In this document: positions 41,401 to 52,204 of the stretch, piece by piece | How the letters are laid out: every line of letters starts with the position of its first letter | Position numbering within the stretch: the stretch's first letter is position 1 | Made by a program: the position numbers and the translations under genes | Assembly: GCA_009741485.1 (NCBI GenBank) | Contig: CM019220.1 | Coordinates: 27,345,048-27,409,047 of the forward strand | From: Malurus cyaneus samueli | Taxonomy: Eukaryota > Chordata > Aves > Passeriformes > Maluridae | DNA length: 64,000 nucleotides | Reading direction: 5' to 3' | The notes under the pieces: model-generated | The model's database searches: none | What the model was told of the DNA's origin: nothing | The model's input: the letters and a program-made list of their open reading frames with translations, nothing else

Positions 41401-44400
41401 ACAAAATCAGCTTCTCTGCCATGAAAGCAGGATCCTGAGGATTGCCAGGAGTAGTAACAAACGCTTGATGTAGGTGGCAAAAAGCTATTGTGTTTTTTTT
41501 TTAATCTGTTCATATCTGAGATGTCTTGTACTGCACAGATCAGAGGGAAGGAAGAAGAAACACATTCTCGCTAAAATGAATAATTGTCAAGTTTACTGTA
41601 TGGAAATTACCCTCCTAATGTAATGGGGCTTGCTCTCCTTTCCTCCACACACAGGGTTTCAAAGGCAAGTGTTGTTAAATTAACTGTGGAATGGGCTGGA
41701 GAGGGGACTCAAACCCTTCTAATTTCACAGGAAAATAATTAAAGTGGAGCTGCCGTTTGGCTTTCATCTCAGAAGTGCTTGCAAACTAAATAAAAATAAA
41801 AGACTATGTTGGGGACAGTCTGTGGCATTAATTAACCAGCTGAATTCAGCCTCCACTGTTCTCCAGTGGGTTTCCAGGGGTTTTGGCACTCAGCATCACA
41901 ACTGGAAGCTGCCAAACTTTGCACATTCCAGCAGCAGAACAGCCTTCTGAGGGGCGGGCTGGGGTATGGAAAATGGAGTGTCCAGGGACCCAGGTGACGG
42001 AAAAGGTCAGGAATTGGCTGCTGGTAGAGGAGGGATGTGGCTCCTTTCCCCCAGGCACCTTCTGGTGATCTGTGTCCACCTTCCCCGGCCAGCAGCGAGG
42101 TTGGGCTCCTGCCAAGAAAGCATTGTGTTTCCTCAAATATTCTGCTACTGTTTGGGGGAAAGAAACACCAACCCAGACCTGAACTGCTGTTTTTACTAGA
42201 ATTGGCCAGCTGGCTGGATTGGGCTTTTTTATTTTCATTAATAAATGCTGCCGGGTGCTGTTTTTCCTGTGAAGTCATGACTGTGTTTCCAGATGAGGGG
42301 CGGATCTTCCCAGCACTGCCATGGCTGAGATCTGGGCAGGCTGGAGCAGCCATGGTGTCCTGTGCAGGCAGCCTTCTGGAGATCATTGGGGTGTGATAAT
42401 AATTCCATAATAATAATAATAATAATACTTGTGTGATAATTGACTGTGATTCATCCTTTTATCCCCTGAGATCACAAATATGGGGGGATTGGGGGTGGGT
42501 ATAAATCAAAGTTGGTTATTGGAACATGCGATTTGTTGTTTTCAGCATCTGCTTTGATGCCACAACAAACATGGTTTTATCAAGTACTTTCTGGGAGTTA
42601 ATTTTTTCTGGGAAATAAGGCTGTGGAAGCTGCAGCTTCATTCTCCCTGTCCTTAAAAACTCTAAAAATGGTGGTGATTGTTGGTTTTATGGAAAGGTCC
42701 CCTCAACCCCAGCAGGTTTGTTTTGTTCTTAAAAAATTACTAAAGCAAGATCCTGATTTTGTGTAAATCATCCTAAAAGATCTGTAGCTTCAGAGAAGTT
42801 ATCATTAGTGCAGTTTTTTGTAATTGCATTGAATTTTTTTTTCTTTTGGGGGGAAAAAGGGGTACTTTTTCATCCCCAGACTTAAGAATAAGTTAAAGGA
42901 GTGATCTTTAAGGAGCTTGTTACTCTACTGGAATTCTGGTATTTCCAGCACATTTCAGAAGAAAGGTTGACTAAAGTAAATTTTATTTTAAACACCTGAA
43001 ATAAGTTATAGCACCTGCAACAGATCTACGGTAAATATATTTGTGATATTATTTTACTTAATATTGGATATCAGTGCTCAATAGCTGCTTTCCAAATACT
43101 GAGTTTGGTAAACAGTAGGTTCTAGTGTTTTTTATAAGCTGCTGGTGATCAGCTGCTCTTTAGGGTTGCCTTGGATATATTCAGAAATTCGCCCCATGAG
43201 GGTGGTGAGGCCCTGGCACAGGGTGCCCAGGAGAAGCTGTGGCTGCCCCATCCCTGGATGTGTCCAAGGCCGGTGTGACGGGGCTTGGAGCAACCTGGTC
43301 TGGTGGAAGGTGTTCCTGCCCATGGCAGGGGGCTTGAAATGTGATGAGCTTTGAGGTCCTTCCCAGTCCAAACCATTCTATAATCCTGTGTTGGTGATCT
43401 GATCTACTTAAGTGTTTCCTGTTTTTTAACTGACAGCGAGGCAGGTTTGATTTGTTTGGCTGAAAGCTGGGGTGCAGAGGGGGGCTGGATCTGCTGCAGC
43501 CTGCCCATCCTGACAACAAGTTTGAAATTATCAAGTGTTGAACAGAAGCTGTTGTGCAGGAGCCAGACTCCATCTCATGTCTCTTCTCTTTTAGGTTTGG
43601 AAGAAAAAGCAGTTCTTTCCAAAAAAGAGAAGATGAAGCTGAGGAAGGAAAGATGGCTGCAGAGTGAGTATTCCTGCGACATAGGGCATCATAGGTCTGG
43701 TAATCTCTGTGCAGTGTGTTTGGGTGACAATGCTGGGTGAGGCTAAATGATTCTCAGAAACCTGCTCCCCTCCCCAGCACTGGGGTAAAAGTCCCAGGTA
43801 TTGTTTCTCAGTGTTCAGCACCAAGACTCAGTCATTGCCCCAGTTCTACTTTCATTTTTTACCATGTGTAATATATGTGACTACATAAACTCTTTCTTTA
43901 TCCAGAAGGACACTGTGCCCATGTAAGTTTAGCATATTTTTCCATCTTTCAAAGCTCTGGTACAGATGTGAGTAGCTGTCTAGTGGAGTTCCTTGCCCAG
44001 GAACTGTGGGGATGATAGGACAGCCTGGGGCTGAGCTCCATGCTGCCAACAGCTAATCCCAAACCTCTGTGGTGAGAGCCTGCAGTGGGCCCTCCTGCCC
44101 CTCAGTAAGGGAGAGCTCTGGATACTGCTGGTTGTGTTACTGCTCTTTCCCACATGCTACAGTTCAGTGAACCCTCTTACCAGACAGTCTGGCCTTTCTT
44201 GAGGCTGTGAAATATGAGCTAAACAAAACCAGCCCATGGCAGAAATGCTTCTGTTTCCTGTGGGAAGTGTCTGTATTTTTGCTTTGAGTGTCTTAGCAGA
44301 GTAGGGGATTATGCTGTCCTACCCAGTGTAGCAGAGGGATTCTTTGTGTCACCTGAAGCTGTTCTGGGGACAGGCTTTTTCCCCTAATACCTTCTTGCCC

Positions 44401-47400
44401 AACAGAGTTGGAGACAGACTGTGTTTGGGGCAAAGGCATGTGGCTTTCTGCTGTACCATGTGCTCTCTGTGCCTGAGCTCTGAGCACGAGTCCATTAATC
44501 TGTGATTCCTCCAGTTGCACTGACGGGTGTGTCTGGATCTTCTTAGATAAAAAGCTGAGAATTTAACACGAATGAGTGTGAAGGAAACCTCCTCCCAAAC
44601 AATCAGCCAACAGCTTCCCAGTGCTTTTGACATCTTGCTTGGATGGGTCAGCTGCTTTGGAAAAGCCCTGGAGAGGATCCCTAAACTCACTCTCTTAATG
44701 CAGCCCTCCTGATGCCTTTGCAGCATCAGTCTTTTCCAGGATCATGTATGCTGTTTTGGCCCTGCTGTGGCCTCTTTCCCTTTCTCTTGGCTCTGAAATT
44801 ACTAAGATGAGGGAATACGAGTGAAATGCAGAGGCTTTGCTTTGAGGAGAGCACCAAGACAATAACTCCAGGCCAAATTATCTGTCTTAGGAGATATTAG
44901 GTGATGATTAGGTGTTAGAAGTGCTTTACAGGCACAGAAGTACCGAAAAACTCTTCCAGTTCTTTGTGAAGAGAGAACTCTTCGTCCCCCAAAAGAGAAC
45001 CCAACTTGGACTGCTGAAGTTATCACTACGTCTCTGTTTTCCTGAATCTGAGTTTGTTGTTTCTTCTTGTCCCAAGGGCTGTTTTTTCGACACTGGATGC
45101 CAAGACCCTAGGAACCAAAGTTCAGACCAGTAGTGCAAATGCAAAACTTGGAGCTTCCAATAAGTAATCTTAGGAGAGACTAGAGAGAGGAAAAAACTTA
45201 TGTAATGCTTGAGACATTAGAAGTATGCACATTTAAAAATACATATATCGCATGGCTCCTCAGACGAACAAGACTTCATAGGAAAAGAATTTGGGATGTT
45301 TGCGCAGAATCAGGTGTCTGAAAATTTTGAGCACATACTGTTTATGAAAGCACTGAAGTAGTCGGCTTCATAATGCCAGGCCAAAAAAAGAAGTGATGCA
45401 GAACAGAAAGCTGTGTTCTTGGCAGGGATTGCTGTGAGGAGAAGTGTTTCCAATCCTGATTTATCACAAACATCCATGTACAGCAAAACTGTAGTTCATG
45501 GAAAACGGTTGCTCTTCGACTCAGCTGAGTTGGAGAATGAGCAAGGCAAAGGTATTAAAGGAGCCATGCACTGAATTTGAGCTCTGCATCCTTGACTGTG
45601 GTAGCAGGATTAGCCCCAGGACTGTGGTCTGTTAGTGGCTGCCACTGCGCTCCCTCTGAAAGGACTTGTGCTTCTGTGGCCACACTGCCTTGGGAGCTGT
45701 TGGCCTCCATGTGTCACCAGCTCAGCCCCACGGCTTTTGGTACACTGTCATGTCCACACAAGGAGTTTGTAGCTCAGCACTGAGATGCATCCTTGCAGTT
45801 GGAGGATCAGCTGGAGGCTTGTAGCAGTGCTGGGTTTTCATGGGCTGTCCTAAAGGATGCATTCTGCCAGTGCTCACCCTGGAAGCTGCTGGCTCGGAGA
45901 AGCGTGGGCAGCTGTGGGACTTTCTGCTACACCAGGGAGCCTCAAGAAATGAGGCAGCAGCCTGTGGCTTTCAGTGCCTATTTTCTAAGTTAAAGGAGGA
46001 GACAGATATAACATTTGTGGCGCTTTCTATGCTCACACCCTTGTCAGAGCTGCTGCAGGGAGACTGGGAAGCGTGGTACTGAGGAAAAGTCACTCCATCT
46101 GCCCCTCGGTGGAGTGCTTTTCCAAGGGTCCAGTTTATCCATCGTCTGACTGCCTGCACTCCACAGTGAGTCATGAAGGTGGAACCTCGACTTGCTGCGA
46201 ACTAAGTAAACAACTGAAATTAAGTCCATCTTTTCTGCCTGTGCTAGGAGACCATTGTTTGGTCCCAACAGCAACGCAGAGAGGGGGCTGTGCCTGTTTA
46301 AGGCCAGATGTGGAGCTGGCTGTATTTGGGTTGTCCCTTCCCCTCTTGTTTCCCAATTCCATGCAAAGTCAGTGTGGTTTTTGCCACGCCAGACTCCTGT
46401 GCCATGTTGCTATGAGCAATGAACAGTGTAAGGGATGGGAACAGACAAAAACAGTCTGGGAATTTCACTTTCCATTGTAGTGTCAGAAGGGATCTATATA
46501 GTTACAAGCAAACTCATCAAGGGAGGGAACAACTCAGCTGTGTTTTGTTCATTTTTTCCCTGGTTTAAATCACTTCTGGCCTGTTGTAAACTGTAAAGCA
46601 ATCTATTAATTTCTTAGTCCAAGGTTATCTCCTGCAGGTGTTCCCCCTTCATCCAGTAATGCTTTGTTTCTGACTCAGAAATAGAAAGTGTGAAGATGGC
46701 CAAGCAGAAGCAAAAAGCTGAAGCGAAGCGGAAAGCAACACCTGTGGTGGGAGACATGCAGCCCTTGATGGAAGCCCTGCCTGAGCTCTCAGACCTGACC
46801 ACAGGTGGCAGGGGCAGGAAGCCTCTCAAAAGGTATGTGCTCTTCAGGGATGGGCTGTGTATTTCCCTTCTTCCTGCAGGCTGAAGTGTCCTTCAGCTCA
46901 GCTTGTAGCTACAGGCAACAGTGAGAAGAGCAGTGTCTCATTCACAACTTTATTTCAACCCTTTCCATGCTTCACTTGATACAAGAAAAAAAGGTGAAAT
47001 GTGTCTTCTGAACCCACAGCTAAGAGGGGAATCATATTTCTCAGATGAGGCTTGGCATGAGACAGGCTGGGAGCATCCAGATGTCCTGGGAGTTGCAGGA
47101 GTGGCATGCAAGTGTCCACATTGTGATGTTGCTGAGCTCACCTGATAACCTGGGCTTGTGGTGTTGCAGCCTGACATTCTGTGCATCCAGACCTTCATCC
47201 AGGCTTTCTCCTGAGGCAGGTCAAGCCCTTTGTGCTTTGGCCAGATTCTTTGTTGTCTTGCAGTGTGACTTCGGCCAAAAGCGTGGCTAAGTTGGCTGTT
47301 GCCTCTGTGCTGTCAGCTCCCTCTCTCCCTATTCCAGACCTTCCCCAAAAGTCTCTCCTTTTCGAAGCCTGAGTTGGCACAGTGGAGGTGGGAGTTTGAC

Positions 47401-50400
47401 ATGGACTGATGTCACCCACGTTGCCTGTGTCCTGCCAACCCAAAATCAGCCCCCTTGGTACTGGCATGGAGGAGCTACAGGGCTCTTCTTCCCCTTGCTG
47501 GCTTCTGGCTTTCTGGATGTCTGTGTAGAAGTGTTTGAAATAATCGGAGGAAGCTTTTATAGGATTTGAATCATCACAGAAAGGAAGGGTAATACTCTGG
47601 TGATTTGTCAGCATTATTAATAAAAGATTAGATTCTCCAGGAATTTGATCTCCTGCAGGGTAAAAGCGCATTACAGGGAGGTTTTTATTCTGTTTTATAA
47701 TGAATGAAGGCCATGAAGTGTAATGAAACTGGGCTCCTAACAAGGTCCAGGTGAGCAGGCAGCCTGCTGGTGTTTTGGGGGGAAACCCAGCCAGGGATGT
47801 ACTGTACTATTTGTCACCCTCTGCAGAGCTGCTCACCTCTGAAGGAACTGCTGTGGCAACTTGTTGGCACACAAAGGCTTGGCAAGCCTTGCTTTGGTGA
47901 TCATGGGTTGCCATCCATCTGGAGAAGGGGTTTTTCTGAGCTTCTGTGAGCACTCTAGGCAAACTAGGACCAGAAGTTGTTCCTGTGCTGAGGTGTTAAA
48001 AATGAGGAGAGGGAGAGGAGAGGAAAATGAGTAGGAGCTGATTGAACAGAGAGGGGTGATGGAGATGAGTGATGTGAAGGAAAGTAAGGCAAAGGGAGTA
48101 GGAAGAAAAGTAGAATGGAGGAAAAAAAGGCAAAATAACAGGATGGAAGGTAGTGTGCCAGAGTGGGAAGTAGGAAGAGGAGGTCACTGTCCAAGACCAG
48201 ATTCTGCTGTCTTGAAGAGAAGGTGAGAAACTGTTGTGTTTCCTAACCTTTGGGGCAGATCAGGTGGGGGTGGCCGTAGCCCCTAGCACCCACCAGTATG
48301 GCAATATTTCTCCTTGATCCCTGTCCCAACAGAGCAGTGGGATGCAGGCCCTCTTTCTCCCCCTTGGCGTGTGTGCTGGGGCTCAGCTTCAGAGCAAATT
48401 GGGGAGGAGCTACCCCACGGAGGCAGCCCCTTTTCCAACCTGTTTCCCCTGTTGCCTTCCAACAATTATCTGTGTAATCCTGAAGAGTGGGAATGTCTTC
48501 TCCTTTCATTAATGTCCAGTTCTAGCAGCAACTCCCCTTGTGCACCACAAGTCCCAAAAGCAATCTTTCTGTGTGTCCCTTGCTGGGGTTCAGCACTGGC
48601 TTTGTGGTAAATCTCTGCTGCTGCTTGGCATCGGGCACCATGTGGGATGGGATTACACCTCTGCTCTCCTTGGACTTTGCCCAGGAATAAGAAATGTGTA
48701 GAGAGCAGGCAGATCTATACCTGCTGCCGTGCCTCTGCTGCACATAGAGCACAATCCTGCATTACAGCACATTGTATCCCAGTGGTCCCAGTGCAGAATC
48801 CAAAGCAGGGCTGGCAGCTCCCTCCTCCTGCTGAGTATCCATGGCTCTCCCTGTAATGGGTGGCTGCAGGGGCCAGAGCTCCGCGCTGTCAGCAGGGAAC
48901 ATGAGCTGTGCAGAGGTGACACATGTGGTGGCAGGGGAGGGGAGGGTCGATGGAATCTTTTCTCTAAGCAACAGGATCAGTTTGACCTGGAGGTCAGTGA
49001 TAAGCAGAAAGTGATCTGGGCATGGACAGCTAATGACCAGCCCTGGCGCTGAGTGATCCAGTTTTCCTGTGATGCCTCCTGCCCTGTCAGCCTCAGGTGG
49101 AAGGAGTTTGCATTTCCATGCAATGCCTGGTTATGGAAATAATTGCCTTTCAGTACAGGATTTCTGTGCAGGACAACCTGTCCTTTCTGGGAAGGCAGAT
49201 GCAGAATCCCTGGATTCTTTCCATCTACACGACCATTGCTAAATTAATGCTCTTCTCTGATACTCTCTTGTTTTGTTTCTTCTCTCCACAGCCACTTAAA
49301 AGCAAAGGCAGAACCAGCAGACTTCTGTCTGATGAAACAAGCTCAGAAACATCAGCTCCTGTAAGTACCCAGCTGTCAGTGTCCAGTCCCTGCTCAGCCT
49401 TGCAGAATGGTTGAGCCTGGAAGGGACCCCTGGGGGTCACTTGATCCAACTCTTGTGCTTGAGCAAGGTTGCCTAGAATTGGTTGCTTAAGACCAATGTC
49501 CCCTTGGTTTTTAATATCAGCAAGGATGGAGAGCTTAAATATTTCCAAATAACTGCTAGGCTTAGTCTGGCAATCCTCTGTATAATCTGTTGGATAGTTT
49601 ATACTGCCATCAAGAACTTCATTTTCCCTCAGCACAGCTCTCCTGGGGCTAGGATCTGTGATCTGGCAGTGTTTGCTTTCTTGTTTCCAGGATTTCTGTC
49701 AGTTTTGAGCCATGCAGCTTCAAACTGAACAGGCTGAACAGTCAGGATACAGATCCAGCACTGCTCTCCATGAATGCCCTTCTCTGTCACAAACAGCCCA
49801 GCTGGGATGCCTTTCTTGCTCAGTTCTGCCTTTCTTTACATTTTGGTGGTCTGAGAAGTCTGTGCTTCTTGGGAGGGAAAAAGTTTGGAGGAAGGTCTTG
49901 AGGCTTCTTTCCCAGGGTGTTAGTTCAGATGAAAGGTTCCCTAAGGCTCACCTTATTGCCCCAACCCAGGTTTCAGGTTTGGCTCCTCTCTCTGTTCCTC
50001 TGGCAGGAGCATTGAAGGGAAGGGCCATACTTGGGAGGGAAGTAGCTGAATGCTATCAAGTGTGTGTCTGGTGAGGCTGTGGTAAGCCTGGCAGTCTGAG
50101 GCAGATGGGGATGCTGCAGTGGATGTGGTTATGTGAAAACCCACAGGTTTTCTTTTACGCTCTTGTTCTGTTCTTTGTCCCTCCCTGCTTCCTTGCTTTT
50201 TAAGACAAGACTATTTCCCCAGGAAGCAGCTGTGGCCAGGCATGCAGAGGTAATTCTGTCATGCTCTTCCCATGGTGTTCAGCTAGTGTTGCATGTAGGA
50301 TTACCAAGGCTCAATGTTCAGCAATAAAGAGTAGCTATCTAAAGAGCTGTCTAAAGAGAATCTGATTTTGTGCTGGTGCAATATGAAGTCATTTTCATTC

Positions 50401-50858
50401 CTGGTGATTTACCAGACCTACAGTCTCTTATTTCTGGTTTACTAGGAAAAAGCTCTAAAAAAACCATTCCCAAGTGATGCTGGACACTAACGTGATTGTT
50501 AGTGTCTGTGTGGCATGAGATCAAGTCTCTGGCTCCCATGAAGCTGGCAGCAACTTGAGCTTTGCCCTTGGCTAAATTAGGTTTATTCTTGTACTGTCTC
50601 TCTCTGAGATTTACACCCAGGATCACTCTGTCTCTACAGAATCTGCTGCTTTGTGAGTTTTGTCTTTACCTGCTCAATTCCCCTTCACATGAGGCACTTA
50701 AAGAACTGGTGTGTTGTTGTTCTTTCCTCAGAGAGGAGGAAGTGGCTCGGTTCCATGAGGTTATCACTGATCCCCAGTACAGAGCCAACCCCCTCCTGGC
50801 CATCAGCAAGCACCTCTCCAAGAAGCTGAGGCAGGAAGAAGAAGGGGAACCCCTTTAG
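11133..50858 (+). CDS. SLX9: SLX9 ribosome biogenesis factor (FAM207A): six-exon gene
   Basis: Homologue of yeast Slx9, a nucleolar protein of pre-40S ribosome maturation and export; the human orthologue is FAM207A/C21orf70. Exons: about 11133-11413, 12575-12683, 43595-43663, 46679-46832, 49292-49360 and 50732-50858. Exons 2-6 have phases 0/1/1/2/2 that join without a break. They parallel the human protein block by block: DW.F...IF...KIDP.LV.KL.LD.RSV, then KKEKMKLRKERWLQ, then a lysine-rich helix followed by VVGDMQPLMEALPEL. Next is a segment ending QKHQLL, then RFHEVITDPQYRANPLLAI near the C terminus. Exons 2-6 give about 176 residues. The exon 1 reading frame is problematic (see that entry). 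Intron 2 is about 30.9 kb. Synteny with ITGB2 and ADARB1 supports the name. Confidence 0.93.
11414..12574 (+). other. SLX9: SLX9 intron 1
   Basis: The first 50 bp or so still belong to the CpG island. The rest is ordinary sequence with no recognisable repeat or exon. Confidence 0.65.
12575..12683 (+). CDS. SLX9: SLX9 exon 2
   Basis: A 109-bp exon after a GGATAAG acceptor with donor GTTTGT. It starts DWDFPSSGIFSGLKIDP, continues LVKKLDLDSRSV, and ends in phase 1. This is the best conserved N-terminal block of the family. Confidence 0.93.
15663..15686 (+). repeat. (CTTTTTGT)3 minisatellite
   Basis: Three tandem copies of an 8-bp unit within SLX9 intron 2. Confidence 0.7.
16326..16517 (+). repeat. 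CR1 LINE 3'-end fragment
   Basis: It shows ggtgagggtgacgaggcctt, the catccctggaagtgttcaag block, gcttggagcaacctggga and a terminal gtgattctatg. Confidence 0.88.
19520..20060 (-). mobile_element. Possible ERV LTR remnant
   Basis: A compositionally distinct block of about 540 bp. It has an interior 'attagcatatctatctagga' and a run of short TATAAA-rich repeats (tataaaaggatataaaacta) at about 19965-19990. Read on the minus strand, the left end could be the 3' side of an LTR. No coding capacity is visible. The identity rests on resemblance only and the ends are uncertain. Confidence 0.35.
26031..26066. repeat. Small inverted and direct repeat
   Basis: cttgtgt (26035-26041) and acacaag (26050-26056) form a 7-bp hairpin. 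The 13-mer aagtcttgtgtga also recurs at 26031 and 26054. Confidence 0.6.
29339..29800 (+). mobile_element. Possible solo LTR (ERVL-like start)
   Basis: It begins TGTGCTGGTTTTG, the opening typical of avian ERVL-type LTRs. A TATTAAAAGAGG promoter-like box lies at about 29684. It has no coding content. The right end and target duplication were not established. Confidence 0.35.
34735..35168 (+). repeat. CR1 LINE 3' end, ~430 bp
   Basis: One of the two longest CR1 copies here. It includes gctcagcctggaggaaagga, the tcaatctctgcaactccctg block, aggttcagattggatattgg, the gtcccatccctggaagtgtt block and a diverged terminus with gttggacttgatcttagagg. Confidence 0.92.
35170..35525 (-). repeat. CR1 LINE 3' region, inverted relative to the preceding copy
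   Basis: Read on the minus strand it contains CR1 3' ORF/UTR sequence. Plus-strand blocks include gagaatgttgaagaccacac, ggtctcccctcagtcttccc, 'ggctggacaaa', cccttctttgatgctctctc and tcaggactgaagatgaggct. It abuts the plus-oriented copy tail to tail. Confidence 0.88.
35523..35645 (+). repeat. (TTTTA)n simple repeat
   Basis: An imperfect TTTTA/TGTTA pentanucleotide array of about 120 bp. It directly adjoins the inverted CR1 copy. Confidence 0.92.
36392..36462 (+). repeat. CR1 LINE 3' tail, short
   Basis: It contains ctagatgatctttaagggcc, 'cttccaagccaaagcattc' and the terminal doubled tgattctgtg octamer-like repeat. Confidence 0.85.
37260..37765 (-). repeat. CR1 LINE fragment, ~500 bp
   Basis: On the minus strand it matches the 3' CR1 region. 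Plus-strand blocks include agcctctcctcaagtaaaag, cagtgg-ccctt, ggagtggacccatcactcca, gatgtggcctcaccactgct, and ggctggctcatgttaaactt near the right end. Confidence 0.85.
38630..38775 (-). repeat. CR1-like LINE 3' fragment
   Basis: The plus strand starts 'caatcatagaacctttaagg', the reverse complement of a CR1-type tail. It continues with 'cagcactgccaggtatccc' and a tcctcaagtgccacattcac block. Confidence 0.8.
41268..41325 (+). repeat. TATA/TGGA microsatellite
   Basis: A short (TA)n run followed by three GGAT units and a further TATATG-rich tail. Confidence 0.75.
42398..42428 (+). repeat. (AAT)n microsatellite
   Basis: Six or more near-perfect AAT units in SLX9 intron 2. Confidence 0.85.
43165..43395 (+). 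repeat. CR1 LINE 3' end
   Basis: It carries gagggtggtgaggccctggc, gaagctgtggctgccccatc, gcttggagcaacctggtctg and the terminal 'caaaccattctataatcctg'. It ends only about 200 bp before SLX9 exon 3. Confidence 0.93.
43595..43663 (+). CDS. SLX9: SLX9 exon 3
   Basis: A 69-bp exon with a strong pyrimidine tract and TTTTAG acceptor, and donor GTGAGT. It encodes GLEEKAVLSKKEKMKLRKER plus WLQ, the basic stretch matching human KKDKLKLRRERWLQ. Phase 1 in and out. Confidence 0.93.
43664..46678 (+). other. SLX9: SLX9 intron 3
   Basis: About 3.0 kb. No recognisable repeat or additional exon was seen. Confidence 0.75.
46679..46832 (+). CDS. SLX9: SLX9 exon 4
   Basis: A 154-bp exon after TGACTCAG, donor GTATGT. 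Joined to exon 3 it reads KIESVKMAKQKQKAEAKRKA then TPVVGDMQPLMEALPELSDL. This is a charged helix followed by the conserved VVGDxxPLxxALPEL motif. It ends in phase 2. Confidence 0.94.
46833..49291 (+). other. SLX9: SLX9 intron 4
   Basis: About 2.5 kb. It holds the polypurine tract at 47996-48190 and a 549-nt minus-strand open frame at 47195-47743 with no recognisable domain. Confidence 0.75.
47996..48190 (+). repeat. Polypurine tract
   Basis: About 195 bp of predominantly G/A on the plus strand (ggaga/ggaaa-type units), interrupted by a few T and C. It is low-complexity purine sequence. Confidence 0.8.
49292..49360 (+). CDS. SLX9: SLX9 exon 5
   Basis: A 69-bp exon between CTCCACAG and GTAAGT. 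In the spliced frame it reads SHLKAKAEPADFCLMKQAQK then HQLL, matching the human segment ending QRQQLL. The frame is set by the split serine codon with exon 4, and a different frame is also open through this exon. Confidence 0.9.
49361..50731 (+). other. SLX9: SLX9 intron 5
   Basis: About 1.4 kb. It contains one minus-oriented CR1 fragment near its 5' end and is otherwise unremarkable. Confidence 0.75.
49402..49560 (-). repeat. CR1 LINE 3' fragment
   Basis: The plus strand reads agaatggttgagcctggaag, then gacccctgggggtcacttga and a 'caaggatggagagctt' block. This is the reverse complement of a CR1 end, only about 45 bp after the SLX9 exon 5 donor. Confidence 0.85.
50732..50858 (+). CDS. SLX9: SLX9 exon 6, C terminus and stop
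   Basis: The acceptor TTTCCTCAG is followed by LEEEVARFHEVITDPQYRAN then PLLAISKHLSKKLRQ, an acidic tail, and TAG at 50856-50858. Human SLX9 ends similarly (ERTRFQELLASPAYRASPLV...). Confidence 0.95.
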
Positions 50859-51355
50859 AGCTTCGGCTGGTCCCAGACGTGCACAGGCTGCGAAGGAGCA
50901 CATCCCTGGCACCACCTCTCAGCCACTTTGGTCCTTGGAAGCAGCTCAGCAGATGATTAAATCCAACAGCCCTGGTTTCTGTCTGCAGGAATAATGCAGC
51001 TCTCTCTCCTGACAGGGGCAGCTGCTCCTTTACAGGCAGTCTGCACGGAGCAGGGTGTTCTGTGAGATCCTTGTGCAGGCATTAATCTCCCTGCAAAGTG
51101 TCTTGGTACATTTGCTCTTCTTGTGAGCAGGCACAATTTCTGAAGTTGGGCCAACGGCCGTGTGTCTGTTTTCTGTCGTTTCCCTCCCCTTCCTGACAAC
51201 TCTGAGAAGAGATTCCTGCTTGCTCTGTTGGGATGGTTCAGGACCCCAAGCCCTGGAGGCTTTTAGAGTTCTGTCATGACCAATGCTGTGGTTCATAGAC
51301 ACTGTTTTCTGTGAGAAATTTAGCTTTGGAATAAACATACTTTTGTACAGCACTC
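50859..51355 (+). terminator. SLX9: SLX9 3' UTR and polyadenylation signal
   Basis: AATAAA at 51330-51335, with a GT-rich downstream element at about 51358-51385 (tttgtctggctcttgttttg). This gives a 3' UTR of roughly 500 bp. An earlier ATTAAA at about 50956 is a weaker alternative. Confidence 0.8.
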
Positions 51356-52204
51356 AATTTGTCTGGCTCTTGTTTTGGTAAATAGGAATTGACATATGAG
51401 TTTATTTTCTTCTCTGGAAAAATGACACAAAATAATTGTTCTTTCCATGTGTACACTGAATCAGGAGACTGCTACAAGCGATGAAAAATGACTGCAGAAG
51501 GCATCTAACTCATGGACTTGCCTTCCTCCTGCCCTGGAAGCGTCCTGTGGGCGATGCTCATTCCTTTTGGCCTTTATTCACTGTTTTACCTGCCCTATAA
51601 GAAGCATCTCAAAGCACATCTGGTCTGCGGGCTGTGAACTTCAGCCAGTCATTTTCAGGATTGGGACCCTCTGGAACAGGCCTTTCCTTTACCAGTTTTC
51701 AGAAAACCCCAGTGAATTTTCATAGGAGGCAACTGAAGGCAGGGCCATTCCCTATTGGAGATGATCCTGATTTGACACCCACAAACACCAGTGTTGTCTT
51801 TTGAACCATAAAAAAGTTTACTGATGCCTCCTACCCTTGGGAAGGTAGCAGTTGACTCTGACCCAAGTTAGTGCTGAAACCAGCTAACCAGCTGCAATGG
51901 GGGTGGCTGGCACCTTGTTCATACCTCACCAGTAATGCTGCTGCTGTTCTGTCTCTAGGCTGGCACTGCTGTACAAAGGCTTTGTCTGGTGCCTCTCAGC
52001 TCTGCCACTGCAGACACTGTTGCTGACTCTGCCTGTTAGAGAAATGCCACCCCTCTTCCCCCAGGGCCTGGCAGGAGCTTCCTGCTGGCAGAGGCCACAG
52101 AGTGATGATGACTTTCTCCCATCCTCCATCCTCAGGCTGGCCAGCCCTGGCTGCAGCCATCTTTGTGCTGGAAGGGAGAGAAGGTGGGAGATAAAGAAGG
52201 TGAA
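51356..52204. other. Intergenic DNA downstream of SLX9
   Basis: No gene, repeat or regulatory element was recognised. Confidence 0.6.

Larger units (their letters stand above)
12684..43594 (+). other. SLX9: SLX9 intron 2, about 30.9 kb
   Basis: One intron separates exons 2 and 3. It holds the CR1 fragments, LTR candidates and simple repeats listed separately. No other gene was recognised on either strand. The open frames present are short or lack known domains. Three homopolymer or near-homopolymer tracts lie at about 17437-17448 (A), 18430-18443 (T) and 41490-41500 (T). Confidence 0.8.

Noticed and set aside
49097..49414. Reading SLX9 exon 5 in the frame that begins PLKSKGRTSRLL
   Set aside because: The split codon from exon 4 and the human alignment require the other frame (SHLKAKAEP...), which also joins exon 6 in phase.
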